Shown: one piece after another, positions 1 through 9,853 of the stretch
Layout of the letters: each line of letters begins with the position of its first letter
Position numbering within the stretch: the first letter of the stretch is position 1
Assembly: GCA_046349875.1 (NCBI GenBank)
Contig: JAXMBN010000045.1
Location: forward strand, 1-41,088
Direction: 5' to 3'
Length of the DNA stretch: 41,088 nt
From: JAXMBN01 sp046349875
GTDB taxonomy: Bacteria > Planctomycetota > Planctomycetia > Pirellulales > Pirellulaceae
The notes under the pieces: model-generated
What the model was told of the DNA's origin: nothing
Seen by the model: the letters and a program-made list of their open reading frames with translations, nothing else
Database searches by the model: none
Made by a program: the position numbers and the translations under genes

Positions 1-3000
1 CTCGCAATCTTTTGGAATCACTTACTGGCGAGATACGAATTGGCGAAGGATTTGCCGATGTGGACTGGATTGCTCAAGCGCAGATCGGTGGAGCAGGGGC
101 CGCCATCTATCGGATTCCATTGGGCATGACCAATCAGAACTTGACCGAAGCCCCTGCCATTCAACCTGGGCTGGCCAGCTTTATTCGCCTTGCGCCTTCG
201 GGGGGCTATGAGTGGTGTCTCCAAGTCGATGAAGCTCGCAAGTATGAAATTCGATTTCGTACGCGCATGAAACTGACAACCTTGGGAACACAATCGACCC
301 TTCGGTTTAGTTTGGCAGATGTTCCTTGCAAGTTGAATCTGTCGCTTCGTGGAGCCAATCAAGATATTCAAGCGACGGGTAGTGGAAGCCCAGTGGTCGA
401 AAGTAGTGTAGAAGGTGATGTCACGCGAGCCACGGTGGTATCGATCGGTGGAACACTCAACCTTTCGTGGAAGAATGCCAAGGAAACGGATAGTCTCGAT
501 TCTCTAGAAGTCGATTCCGTCACACGTTGGGAATTAGGCGCGTCCGATCGTCCCTGGTCGGGGGTTTCGCGATTTACCGTCCGAGCCTTTGGACGCAAAC
601 GAGCTCGCGAGTTTGTTATTCAACTACCGAATGGTATGCGATGGTCGAATCAACAGAACTTGCGGCAAGAGGAGGGAATCGAACTCCTTCCCGTCGAAGT
701 ATCTTCCGAGGACAAGGATGCAGAAGGGGCCAAATCACTCAAGGTTCGTCTATCGGAGTCAGCCCAAGATGGGCCCCTCGAAATCAACATCGGTTGGGAA
801 TGGACGCGTCTTCCCGATGGAACGGGTCATTTTGAACTGGAAGGGCCTGTGTGCCAAGGAGTCGAGCGACAAGAGGGACGACTCGAACTCGAAATCCCAA
901 GTGGATATCGATTGGGATGGATGCCCAATTCGGAAGTCATTCCTTTGCAGCAAGATCGTCCCACCGATGTTGCTGGGAGTGAGCGATACACGTTTCGCGT
1001 AAATGCTCCACGATATGTCCTTCAGGGTTCGTTATCGCGTGAAGAGAGCCGCGTTCGTATTCGCCCTCGTTATTGGATTCATGTGGAATCGCAGCGAGTT
1101 ACGCTGGAAGGAATGATTGAGTTTGCAGTAGATCCCAACACGATCTCCGATTTGCGGATGCATTTGGGAGGATGGGTACTTGATCAATTGGAATTTGAAG
1201 GGCGTTCCGTAGATTTCGATACCGCTGAAGATGGGGCCATCAAACCTAGAATTCAGGATCTCAACTTAAATCCTGTTTCTAATCCAACAAGCACGGCAAA
1301 CCAGCAAATCCGCGGTCTCAAACTAACAGCGTTCATTCCCTGGAACGTCGATGACGGCCCCCCATTGAAGCTCGATTTCCCTCGCATCTCCTGCCTACAA
1401 TCGAATAGTTCAGACCGTCTCTACGACCACGGAACGGGCGGATGCGTTCTGTCGCACGCGTCCAATGTTCGATTGAAAAACGAAACCCAAGCGATCGAAG
1501 GTCTTATATCGGAACAGCGCATGCCTCCTTCCATGGAGGGCTGGAACACCAGCAATTCCAAGTTAGAGGGGAGATATTTTCGATTTCAGTCGGAAACGGT
1601 AAGCCCGAGTTGGACAGGCAGTTGGATTCGTTTGCCGCAAAAGATCTTGGTGCGTCGTGAGTTTACCATCGACTTGGAAGAACCTCACCTTCGCACGAGC
1701 CAACTCTTCAAGCTGAATATCGAAAATGAACCTTTATCCAAGCTAAGACTCTTAGTCCCCAAACATCTGGTTGAACCATCGAGTCCTGAATCCGAGTACT
1801 TACATGTTTTGATTGATGGGAATCCAGTCGATTGGACTCCAACTCCAATCGAAAGTGTTCAAGATCTCCCCAAGATTCTGGATACGGAAGCTTGGAGTCT
1901 GATCGAGTTGGTCGGATCGGATTTTGCGGGGCCAATCGATTTGCAGATCGACTCCTCTTCGCAAACACCTTCGCTGGATAACGATCACAAGGCATCGACC
2001 TCGCTTGCTTTTGTGTGGCCTGTTTTTCCAGGCGACAAAGAGTATTTGCTGGATAGCCAAATTCAATTCAACAACCTATCCAAGATTCAATGCCATTTTG
2101 AATCGATCTATCAAGCTGAACCTGCCCGCGATTGGATGCCTCATCGCCAATTAGCATTACCGCGAGGAACCTACTCCATTCCAATGGAGATGCATCGGAT
2201 GCAAGGCATCGTTCAACCCGAACTTCAAGTGGAACGTATTTGGCTACAAACAGCACTCAATCAACAGCAACAGCGGGATCGATTTGTATGTCGATTTTCC
2301 ACCGATGCCTCTACCTTCCAACTTCGATTGCTGCGCCCCAATCAAGATCAACCCTTCCAAGAAGTATTCATACTCAATGGAGTTCGTGTCGAACCAACGA
2401 TCGTTGCAAACCAATACACATTCGATTTGTCACGCTTCAAGAACAAGCGAAGTTCACACGTGTTGGAGGTGTGGAGCTGGCTTCCAAGAAGTCGTCGCTA
2501 CTGGGAAAAAGTGGCAGCCCCCACGCCTCTCTTTGAAAACGCGAACGTCGATATTCCATTCTTATGGCAAATCATGTTAACTCCGGGCGATACCATGGTT
2601 TTGACATCACCAGGACTGGTACCCGAATTTCGTTGGACATGGGAGACTTTTGGCTTCGTTCGAGGCAGTCAATGGAATCAAGCGCTTCTCGAAGACTGGG
2701 TGGGTGCGTCGAGACAAAACGAACTAGGAGGACAGACCGCGAATTATGTCTTGAGCAATGTCGGAGGTGGCCCCGATCTTTGGTTGATGTCGGCCCCTCG
2801 CCATATTCTCTGGCTTCCTGTGGCCTGTCTGTTCCTTGTTTCTTTGGGTTGTGGAGTCGCTATTCGTTTGTACGTCAGCCTATCGTGCTTTCGGCCTTGG
2901 CAATCGCGATTGCGAGTTTGATTCCGGTAGCTCCCGACTTTGCTATTTTGGTCATCCAGACCTTGGCACTAACGCTTCCATTAGGTTTGATTATCCATAT

Positions 3001-3169
3001 CACCAAATGGACATTGGACCACCGCTTGCAAAAACGTACCGTCTTTGCGAATCGCCATTCGACTTGGACGCGTGGCTCGGTCATGGATGTGGCTCCCAAG
3101 CCGATTGCAGCACCAACGTCCACCCAAGCGCATGAAGCGGCACCCGTCGCATCACCGGAGTCACGATGA
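1..3169 (+). CDS. Module A: giant membrane-anchored ectodomain protein (5' partial, one frameshift)
   Basis: The reading frame is open to the left edge, so the start lies outside the window. It runs to a stop at 2919-2921. A frame change at about 2867-2869 continues it to TGA 3167-3169. Adding one T to the TTT there gives the peptide IRFVRQP, matching the FVRQ that begins the last membrane segments of module C. The protein is about 900 residues of beta-rich ectodomain without a recognised catalytic motif, then hydrophobic stretches (from ILWLPVACLFLV, then LSALAIAIASLIP and LALTLPLGLIIHI) and a charged tail. Early blocks (RIPL, an ALR-type strand region, LSW) line up by eye with the start of module C, suggesting about 90-100 missing codons. 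The stop overlaps the next start as ATGA. Function is unknown; it is probably anchored in the membrane with the large domain outside the cytoplasm. Confidence 0.75.
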
Positions 3170-4323
3170 TGCGACCCTTTCTCTGTTTGATCGCATGCAT
3201 CTTAGTGTTAGGGCCATGTCGTTTGGTTCTTGCACAAATGGATGATCCCATTCCTCCCTATCAGCGCATCTTTGTTCCGCAAAGCGATTTGAAGAGCCTC
3301 CTTCCGGCCGAATTTTTACCGATCAAGATATCGGAACTCGAACAGTTGCTCACGGCGAGCCGAGAAGTATCCAACCCGCCTTTCGAATCCCAACCGACGC
3401 TGACACAGATGTGGATGGTTGCAAGTTTGGTAGGGGAGGATCTTGTGTCCGACATCTCCCGGATGGAGATCCACCACGACGATGAAGTTCGTGCCGCATT
3501 CGATGCTCGTCCACTATCCATTGCCTTGCGCTCGGTGAACATTCCATCGATCCGAATCAAGAATAATCAAGTGTTTTCTACGATGACTATCTTGAAGGAC
3601 GGGACTCCGCGATGGTTTGTTGATGAGACCTCATCGATCTGGTTTGGTTGGACGCTTCGACCTAAAAACGAACGAGAATCCAAGGGCCGCGCTCTCGAAT
3701 ATCAACTGACGATACCACCGTGCCCGATAGGGAAAATGGTTTTGAAGCTACCACCGCAATGGCGAGCCGACTCAGATCGTGCAGTGGTTCGACGCATTAC
3801 AAATGTAACCGAAACTCTTCCTGAAGACTGGCCAGACCGTGGTGCTATTGCGCGTGATGGTGAGAACTGGTGGGAAATTTCTTTCGGTGGTCTCACCGAT
3901 GTTGATCTGCGAGTTAGCCGAATTGAAGAAAACAAGATCCAGACCTTTGCCAATGTGATGTCAACACTCGATGTCGAATACACGGTTTCGCTTTCCGGCC
4001 TCTATTATCGGTGCCAATGGGCGCCGCATCGGACGGCTGATGCGAGCGTTCCCTGGCGCATTCGAATCGATCCTCGTTTGCGATTGCGCAATTTGTCCTT
4101 TGCAGGCAGAACGATTTCCTGGGAACTCAAAGGGGAATGGATCGAGATCGCTCCACGTCAAAACGCCAACAAGGGGGATGCCGATTCGAAGTGGATGCTG
4201 GAAGCGTCCATGGCATGGAAGAATGACGCTCCCGGTATTACGGCAAGCGACGATTCCAGTAGCCTCTATTTACCTTCGATGGCGATCGGGGGCGCTACGT
4301 CCTTCAAGGTTCGACGCAATTGA
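3166..4323 (+). CDS. Module B, N-terminal part: secreted/membrane-anchored ectodomain protein, frameshifted
   Basis: ATG at 3166 has GGAG five bases upstream and overlaps the stop of module A as ATGA. Residues 1-24 form a clear signal peptide (hydrophobic LCLIACILVLG, then VLAQ). The mature protein opens with a FVPQSDL / LLP segment; similar openings occur in large planctomycete surface proteins. The rest is beta-rich with no catalytic motif that I recognise. This frame ends at TGA 4321-4323. From about 4263 the adjacent frame is open and reads GRYVLQGS, nearly identical to RYVLQGS in module A (about 1009-1029). The sequence therefore changes frame between 4263 and 4322, where a GGGGG run (4288-4292) is one candidate site. 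The product as written would be a 385-residue fragment without a membrane anchor. Confidence 0.7.
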   Translation: MMRPFLCLIACILVLGPCRLVLAQMDDPIPPYQRIFVPQSDLKSLLPAEFLPIKISELEQLLTASREVSNPPFESQPTLTQMWMVASLVGEDLVSDISRMEIHHDDEVRAAFDARPLSIALRSVNIPSIRIKNNQVFSTMTILKDGTPRWFVDETSSIWFGWTLRPKNERESKGRALEYQLTIPPCPIGKMVLKLPPQWRADSDRAVVRRITNVTETLPEDWPDRGAIARDGENWWEISFGGLTDVDLRVSRIEENKIQTFANVMSTLDVEYTVSLSGLYYRCQWAPHRTADASVPWRIRIDPRLRLRNLSFAGRTISWELKGEWIEIAPRQNANKGDADSKWMLEASMAWKNDAPGITASDDSSSLYLPSMAIGGATSFKVRRN

Positions 4324-4556
4324 CGTTGGAGGACTATCTACGTCCTAAACGAGTCTGGTCGGAAAAAGGTGCCTTGTTTCAATCTGCATTGTCAGATACC
4401 AGAAGCCAACTGGACTTCCAAGTGGACTGGCCAACCGATGATTGGATTTTGACCACCGAATCGATGCACCCGCATCCAAGCTATGCCATGTTGGCCGTGA
4501 TGAAACCGGCTGGCGACGCAGTGATCGCAACGATTACCGCTGCAAGTCCTGCCTAA
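4320..4556 (+). CDS. Module B, middle fragment between a frameshift and an in-frame TAA
   Basis: This segment continues module B after the frame change near 4290. The frame is open from 4263 and reads GRYVLQGSTQLTLEDYLRP before continuing with codon use like its neighbours. It stops at TAA 4554-4556. The same frame is immediately open again from 4557 all the way to 9842, and the residues after the stop (CEIPNSLIQAQIDAGW) look like ordinary ectodomain sequence. The TAA therefore looks like an interruption inside one gene and not a genuine end. There is no ribosome-binding site or plausible separate start, so this is best read as part of the broken B gene. Confidence 0.5.
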   Translation: MTLEDYLRPKRVWSEKGALFQSALSDTRSQLDFQVDWPTDDWILTTESMHPHPSYAMLAVMKPAGDAVIATITAASPA

Positions 4557-4685
4557 TGCGAGATTCCCAACTCGCTGATCCAGGCACAGATCGATGCTGG
4601 ATGGAACTTTGAATCTGCCTCTTCTCTGGACCCGAAGGTTACGATTCAACCCAAACCGTCGCTTCGTCCGGATGGACGAAGCGAC

Positions 4686-7600
4686 TTGGAAATACTGATA
4701 TCGCCTGCCACACAATCTCAGCCCGTTCTATTGGAGATCCAACTCCGAAACACCCATCCCTCAACGCAACGCAATCACTTGGCTATCTTGGAGGGTGGTA
4801 TCCTTCAATTCGAGAAAGCGCCTTGCGAAAAGACATTCGTGGTCGAGCCAGGATCGGACTATTCACTTATTCCAACCTCGCGTCTCCTTCGGTTTCGTAA
4901 ACCCGAAGGTGAACTCGCCGATTGGCAAGTCTCGCGTATCTCGCGAAACCTCGACACGTGGATCTTGCGAACGCCTGACCATCGGTTGCCCGCGATCGAT
5001 TTGGAGGCACAGCCGGCTCGAATCTCCGCAGAACAGCGGACTACAGTAAAGCGATTGGGCGATCAGATCGAGGTGGAGTATCGCATCGTGGCCCGTCCAT
5101 CGTCGGGTGGATTACAACGAATGAATCTTCGTTTTACACGTCCGATGGAGACTACCATCGCCTGGGAGATCATGGAGATCGATCGTGATGGCAACCGCGT
5201 TCAATCGATGGAGAACACGATGGAACGTGTCGACGATCTTGGACTTCAAGTGCGATTCGACCGATCTTCTCCGATGGCGATACAGTTGATTGGAGTCGCA
5301 AGATTCCCCTTTCGAACGCCCTGGTCCCTGCCAATGATCAGTGTTCCCGAATCAGAATATCAACAAGCCGTTTTGGTGGTCGATTCGCAACTCGAACTCA
5401 ACACCACCGACCAGTCACTCGACCTGCAGCCCAGAATCGACGAAAGTGGCGTGTCCTTTTTCACGTACGATCCGACTCGGCCGATCCAATGCACTCTGGA
5501 ATTGCTGGCGCGAACACCTGCGTCGATGGTCGTCCACCAAGCAAGGCTCGACCATTGGTTGCTTCCTTCCGGGCAGATGCAACATCGCTTAGACCTCGAA
5601 CTCGAATCCGCAAGTCATGGCCCCATCGAATTGCGATTGCCTATCCATTGGAAGTGCGAGAAAGCTTATTTTGAGAAAGATCCAATTTCGTTCTTGATCC
5701 ATGAGCATCGAGTAAGTTTCGATATTCGCAAACAAGAATCGAGTGATTCATCATGGATTGCAGCCAATCGGCATCTTGTCCTGCTCTTTTCGGACGAATA
5801 TCGCCACGAAAGTAACGCAGCAACCTTGGCATTGGACAGTCCATCCTGGACTATTCCCGTCGAGCATTCGACGCGAAACCTTCATCTTCCGACGGGTTGG
5901 ACCAGCCAATCCAAGCTGGCTTCTTCCTATTGGGATCGTTTCTCCATCAACAAATGGAGTTCGATGGTTTCCATGGCAAGCCCACTGGATCGCTTGACCT
6001 CGACCGATCGTTCGGTTTCGCGAGATCATTCAATCGAGTCAAATGAGATCCCATGGTCGGGACAGACTATCGATGTCGAATGGCCGCAAGGAAATGAAAA
6101 AGTACCCAGTAGTTCCTCAGTCACCGTTCTTCTAAGGCATCAATGGAATCGCTTTATCTGGCAGTCTTGCACCTTCTTATTCGTTCTAGGACTCGGAACT
6201 CAGATTGGATTGTCAGGGTATCGATCTTTACGTTGGCTTTATGGAATACCGGTCCTGGCCCTTGTTTGGGTAAACAACGAATGGGTCGACTTGGCGAGCC
6301 TTTCTGTTTTGGCAACGATGACGAGCATCATTGTTGCGTTTCTTATTCACTTGATTCGGACGCAGCGACTAGCAGATCATCATTCCACCATCCACTCAGT
6401 CTTGCCTTCCCTGTCGATCAAGTCGCGAGCCATGGTGCTCTTGGCGGTGATGAGTGTTGCGATTCCAACCGATGCATGCGCACAATCACCGGAAAGCAAT
6501 CCTTCCTCACCTCGTGAAAATGAGCCTGCCAAGAAACCAAGTCCGCAAGCTGTCGTGATCCCCATCGATTCTGCCGGCAATCTCGATGGATCGTATGCTT
6601 ACATTCATTCCAAGTTCTACAAACAGTTGACGCAGAGCGACACCGAAAATCATCTGGAGGGCATTCGCCTAATTTCTGCGCGCTACCAACTCAACCTAGG
6701 AACCGCTTTAGGTAGCCCTCGCAATGCCGATGAATGGGTCTTGATCTACGACATCGAAGCCTCCGAAAAATCGGATTGGTTTCGCATTCCGTTGCCGACG
6801 ACTCAAGCTCGCTTCACTCGATTAACGGTCAATGATGTGGAAGCTCCTATCGGAAATCGATTGCGATGGGATGAAAAAGAAATCGCTTGGTTGCCTGATC
6901 GCGTGGGCAAGATGCGTCTTCGCGTTTATGCTCGCCCAACCGAGTCGGCAAGCGACACCGAAACGCGCTCAGTATCGCTCGATACCATTCCCATCGCGAC
7001 GGCCCAGTTGGAAATTCAATTGGCAGCCGATCAAGGTGCTGATCTTCAAGTCAATTCTCTTGGGCAAATCCTCAATCCTGCATCGGGTCGCTACGTGGCA
7101 CAGCTTGGCCCGATTCCTCGTATCGATATCCAGTGGCGTTCGATCAATCGCAGTTCCACATTGCGAGATCAAATCCGGCTTACCTCGGAAACGTGGATGG
7201 ATCTAAAACGAGTTTCACCGATGGCGGTAACCGCCATCAACGTCACTCACTGGCCGACACACAGCGATACGATCGAATTGGAAGGCCCTGCCGATTGGCA
7301 ACCGCTTGGTGTTCATTGGGGTGATGCCAAACTGGTAAGTGTTGGAGCCGGAAGTTCGCTTGCCAAGAAACGATTCCGACTCCAATGGCTCACTCGCGAT
7401 TCTTCCAACGACAATCCACCTGCAGCCGTTGAAAGCGATACTCGACGCATCGAGATCCTTTGGGCGCTTGATTCCGAGGTCTCCTCGTTGCTGAGCATAC
7501 CGTTGCTCGATGTCCCGGGAATACGCATAGAACAAAGGATGCTTCACGTATCCGTAAATGATTCTCCGTTCTGGAAACTCGAGGGAAGCAATCTAAATCC

Positions 7601-9842
7601 CTCCTCCTATACCAGTTCGAGTTCAAAAGCGGCCGAGCTTGATGGAATCGAATTTGATCAAACCCATACGATTTCCGACAATGTACCTCCACCCGTTTTG
7701 CGCCGGCTGGCAGTGAATCGCTCCAACCCTTCACGTACCCTCTCCACAGTTCATTTAGGTTCGCACCTGATCGAGCTCACTTCGGTTACAAGTTGGAATA
7801 ATCCATGGAACCATTCCGGGGAGATCGAGATTGCAGCGCCGCTGAACGCCGAGATCGTGTCCATCAAAGTCAATGATCAAAAAGTTCCGTGGGGACGTGA
7901 TCCATCGGCCAACGAGGATGTCCTTCGCGTTTTTCTTTCGCGAGAAATCTTGCCCATCCAATCACTAGAATTGAAAGCGACACTCCCGGTGATCATCGAT
8001 CAAACGCAACGCGTACCTCTTTTTCGGTTGCGGGGCTCCGATGAAATCGAGCATCGAGTTCAATTCTTTCAAACCGAAAATGTTTTAGCGCAGTTTGAGG
8101 ATATCGATGTTTGGCCGCTCGTAGGAGGTAGTAGCGATTCCAATCCTTCCGACTTGAACAAACGGCACCTAGCAACGCGCAGAGTACCGAGTTCTTTATG
8201 GTCGGCTTTGGAAACCGACACGACATGGCCCAAAGTTCGCGTTCAAAAGCAAGCACCGGTTCGCGGTCATCTCTTAGCGAGAGTGGTTCGAGAATCGAGT
8301 AGTTGGTGGCTTCATATCCAAGGAGATTTAGACTCCGGTCAACAACGCGAAAACGTTCTTCTGGAACTCCCGTCGGCCTTCTTTCAATCGGAAGCGTTCA
8401 AATCCCAAGCGCCGAACTCGACCTCGACCCTCATGCCATCTGCCGTCAATCGGCAAGTGATTGTCGTCCCTGTACGTGACGGCCATTTTGAATGGAAATC
8501 GGAAATGCCTCCCGAAGCCAATCAGCTTCTCCAGGTTCCCGATATCCGAATGCTCGATGGCGATGAAATCGAGCAATACCTTGCTTTGCCCGAAGAGACC
8601 AATGGAATCGTTTTGGGAGTGGATCCAGCCTATGCGACTCCACTCGATGATGAATCCGAACGTTCCAAAGCCTGGCGAACTTCTTTACCTTCGAATAGCC
8701 GTCTCTATCGACGGACTCAAGTTCAACTTCCCATTCGCATTCCACTCACCAATCCGACCATCGCTAAAGTCGAATGCCCCGGTGCTTTTTACGAATTGCA
8801 GATCGATTCGCAATGGCGATGGCAGGTTCGTTGTCGCTTTTGGTTTGATCCGGTCGTACCGGTAGCTCTCCAAATGGAGATCCCCGAGCAGTGGAATTTG
8901 ATCCATTCAGAGGTCCATGGAAAGCCGATTTTAGTCGAAGTGGATCAACGCGTCCTTCGCCTAACGACGCATCCGACCGACGTATCGTTTTTGGTTGAAC
9001 TTTGGTTTCAAGGAGATTCCCATTCTCTTCCAACTCTTGCGCAAGGCACCTTGCCGAAGTGGAACGATGTTGTTCCGGCAAAGCGGTGGATGCGATTGAG
9101 TACATCTCGAAATCTTCCTGAGTTACGATTTTCGGATGAGTCCATGATGGTTGAGGAGCATGTATGGTGGCAATCGCTTTGGCAAGCAAGCTTTCCTAGT
9201 CTTTCCAAGAGTGCCGGAACGGTCGCACTTCGCGATGCTCCAGCGAGGATGGGATGGTACGTTCCTTGGCGGCACCATCTCGATGAGATCGTAAAGACCC
9301 TGGCATTTCTTGATATCGAACCCTCCTCTGGAAAAGGTGCAACATCTGGCGATCCGCTTTCCTCGAATGATACCTCGGAAAAGTCACCGACGCTGCCAAA
9401 CTGGATGGACATGTCAGACCTCTTGAGATCGACCGATGTTCGACTCCGATGGCAAGAATCGTCTTCAAGTCGTGCGACAGGGGAGCATGCAGCTGGTTTG
9501 AATTGGAATCACCATTGGTGTGCGACTGGTGAAGATGATCCTGTGACCTTTGAATTTGCTTCGACCAGCAATTGGTTGAATCGTTACGGCAATCAAAGCG
9601 TTGCGACAGGAATCCTTGCACTCCTTGTGGCTATTGCATTGCCCCTACGAGGGCAGTTCCTAGCCTTTTCGAGTTTTGTTCGCCAGCGTCCATGGTGGCT
9701 TCTTACGGTCGCGAGCCTGGGTATGATGGCTCTCTATCCGCAGGCATTTGTTGGTGTTATTCTGGGAGTTTTGGCAGTTGTCTGTGCGATCCACTATTAT
9801 GTGATCGAATGGCAACGAAACAGGCGACTTCGTCAGACCTGA
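4686..9842 (+). CDS. Module B C-terminal part fused in frame to Module C: giant membrane protein
   Basis: This is an uninterrupted 1,718-codon frame; the frame is in fact open from 4557, directly after the TAA in module B. Residues about 1-480 finish ectodomain B. Residues about 485-565 hold three hydrophobic segments (e.g. TFLFVLGLG, IPVLALVWV, IIVAFLIHLI) followed by a basic stretch. At residue 583 (6432) a new signal-peptide-like segment begins (MVLLAVMSVAIPTDACAQ), and a second ectodomain C of about 1,000 residues follows. It ends in further helices (GILALLVAIAL, WWLLTVASLGMMAL, VILGVLAVVCAI) and a basic tail. Module C (about 1,136 residues) and module A share the opening RIPL block and the FVRQ membrane tail, so they look like paralogues. 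B and C may be a true fusion, or two genes whose boundary has been lost. No catalytic motif was recognised. Confidence 0.75.
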   Translation: MEILISPATQSQPVLLEIQLRNTHPSTQRNHLAILEGGILQFEKAPCEKTFVVEPGSDYSLIPTSRLLRFRKPEGELADWQVSRISRNLDTWILRTPDHRLPAIDLEAQPARISAEQRTTVKRLGDQIEVEYRIVARPSSGGLQRMNLRFTRPMETTIAWEIMEIDRDGNRVQSMENTMERVDDLGLQVRFDRSSPMAIQLIGVARFPFRTPWSLPMISVPESEYQQAVLVVDSQLELNTTDQSLDLQPRIDESGVSFFTYDPTRPIQCTLELLARTPASMVVHQARLDHWLLPSGQMQHRLDLELESASHGPIELRLPIHWKCEKAYFEKDPISFLIHEHRVSFDIRKQESSDSSWIAANRHLVLLFSDEYRHESNAATLALDSPSWTIPVEHSTRNLHLPTGWTSQSKLASSYWDRFSINKWSSMVSMASPLDRLTSTDRSVSRDHSIESNEIPWSGQTIDVEWPQGNEKVPSSSSVTVLLRHQWNRFIWQSCTFLFVLGLGTQIGLSGYRSLRWLYGIPVLALVWVNNEWVDLASLSVLATMTSIIVAFLIHLIRTQRLADHHSTIHSVLPSLSIKSRAMVLLAVMSVAIPTDACAQSPESNPSSPRENEPAKKPSPQAVVIPIDSAGNLDGSYAYIHSKFYKQLTQSDTENHLEGIRLISARYQLNLGTALGSPRNADEWVLIYDIEASEKSDWFRIPLPTTQARFTRLTVNDVEAPIGNRLRWDEKEIAWLPDRVGKMRLRVYARPTESASDTETRSVSLDTIPIATAQLEIQLAADQGADLQVNSLGQILNPASGRYVAQLGPIPRIDIQWRSINRSSTLRDQIRLTSETWMDLKRVSPMAVTAINVTHWPTHSDTIELEGPADWQPLGVHWGDAKLVSVGAGSSLAKKRFRLQWLTRDSSNDNPPAAVESDTRRIEILWALDSEVSSLLSIPLLDVPGIRIEQRMLHVSVNDSPFWKLEGSNLNPSSYTSSSSKAAELDGIEFDQTHTISDNVPPPVLRRLAVNRSNPSRTLSTVHLGSHLIELTSVTSWNNPWNHSGEIEIAAPLNAEIVSIKVNDQKVPWGRDPSANEDVLRVFLSREILPIQSLELKATLPVIIDQTQRVPLFRLRGSDEIEHRVQFFQTENVLAQFEDIDVWPLVGGSSDSNPSDLNKRHLATRRVPSSLWSALETDTTWPKVRVQKQAPVRGHLLARVVRESSSWWLHIQGDLDSGQQRENVLLELPSAFFQSEAFKSQAPNSTSTLMPSAVNRQVIVVPVRDGHFEWKSEMPPEANQLLQVPDIRMLDGDEIEQYLALPEETNGIVLGVDPAYATPLDDESERSKAWRTSLPSNSRLYRRTQVQLPIRIPLTNPTIAKVECPGAFYELQIDSQWRWQVRCRFWFDPVVPVALQMEIPEQWNLIHSEVHGKPILVEVDQRVLRLTTHPTDVSFLVELWFQGDSHSLPTLAQGTLPKWNDVVPAKRWMRLSTSRNLPELRFSDESMMVEEHVWWQSLWQASFPSLSKSAGTVALRDAPARMGWYVPWRHHLDEIVKTLAFLDIEPSSGKGATSGDPLSSNDTSEKSPTLPNWMDMSDLLRSTDVRLRWQESSSSRATGEHAAGLNWNHHWCATGEDDPVTFEFASTSNWLNRYGNQSVATGILALLVAIALPLRGQFLAFSSFVRQRPWWLLTVASLGMMALYPQAFVGVILGVLAVVCAIHYYVIEWQRNRRLRQT

Positions 9843-9853
9843 GCTATCTTCGC

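Noticed and set aside
660..700. tRNA-like T-arm on the minus strand (GGAATCGAACTCC)
   Set aside because: It lies inside module A coding sequence, no cloverleaf or acceptor stem can be built around it, and the stem does not pair.
2564..2865. Front part of the 2564-3169 frame as a separate gene
   Set aside because: The first 100 codons are an out-of-frame reading of module A; only the part after about 2867 is protein-like, and it belongs to module A.
4554..4556. Alternative genetic code (stop codons read as sense)
   Set aside because: TAA, TGA and TAG each interrupt a different gene, and all three also end intact genes. No single reassignment fits.
9572..9853. Upstream extension of the DUF1501 protein to 9572
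   Set aside because: It would overlap the end of module C by 270 bases and put 94 non-family residues before the twin-arginine-like signal.
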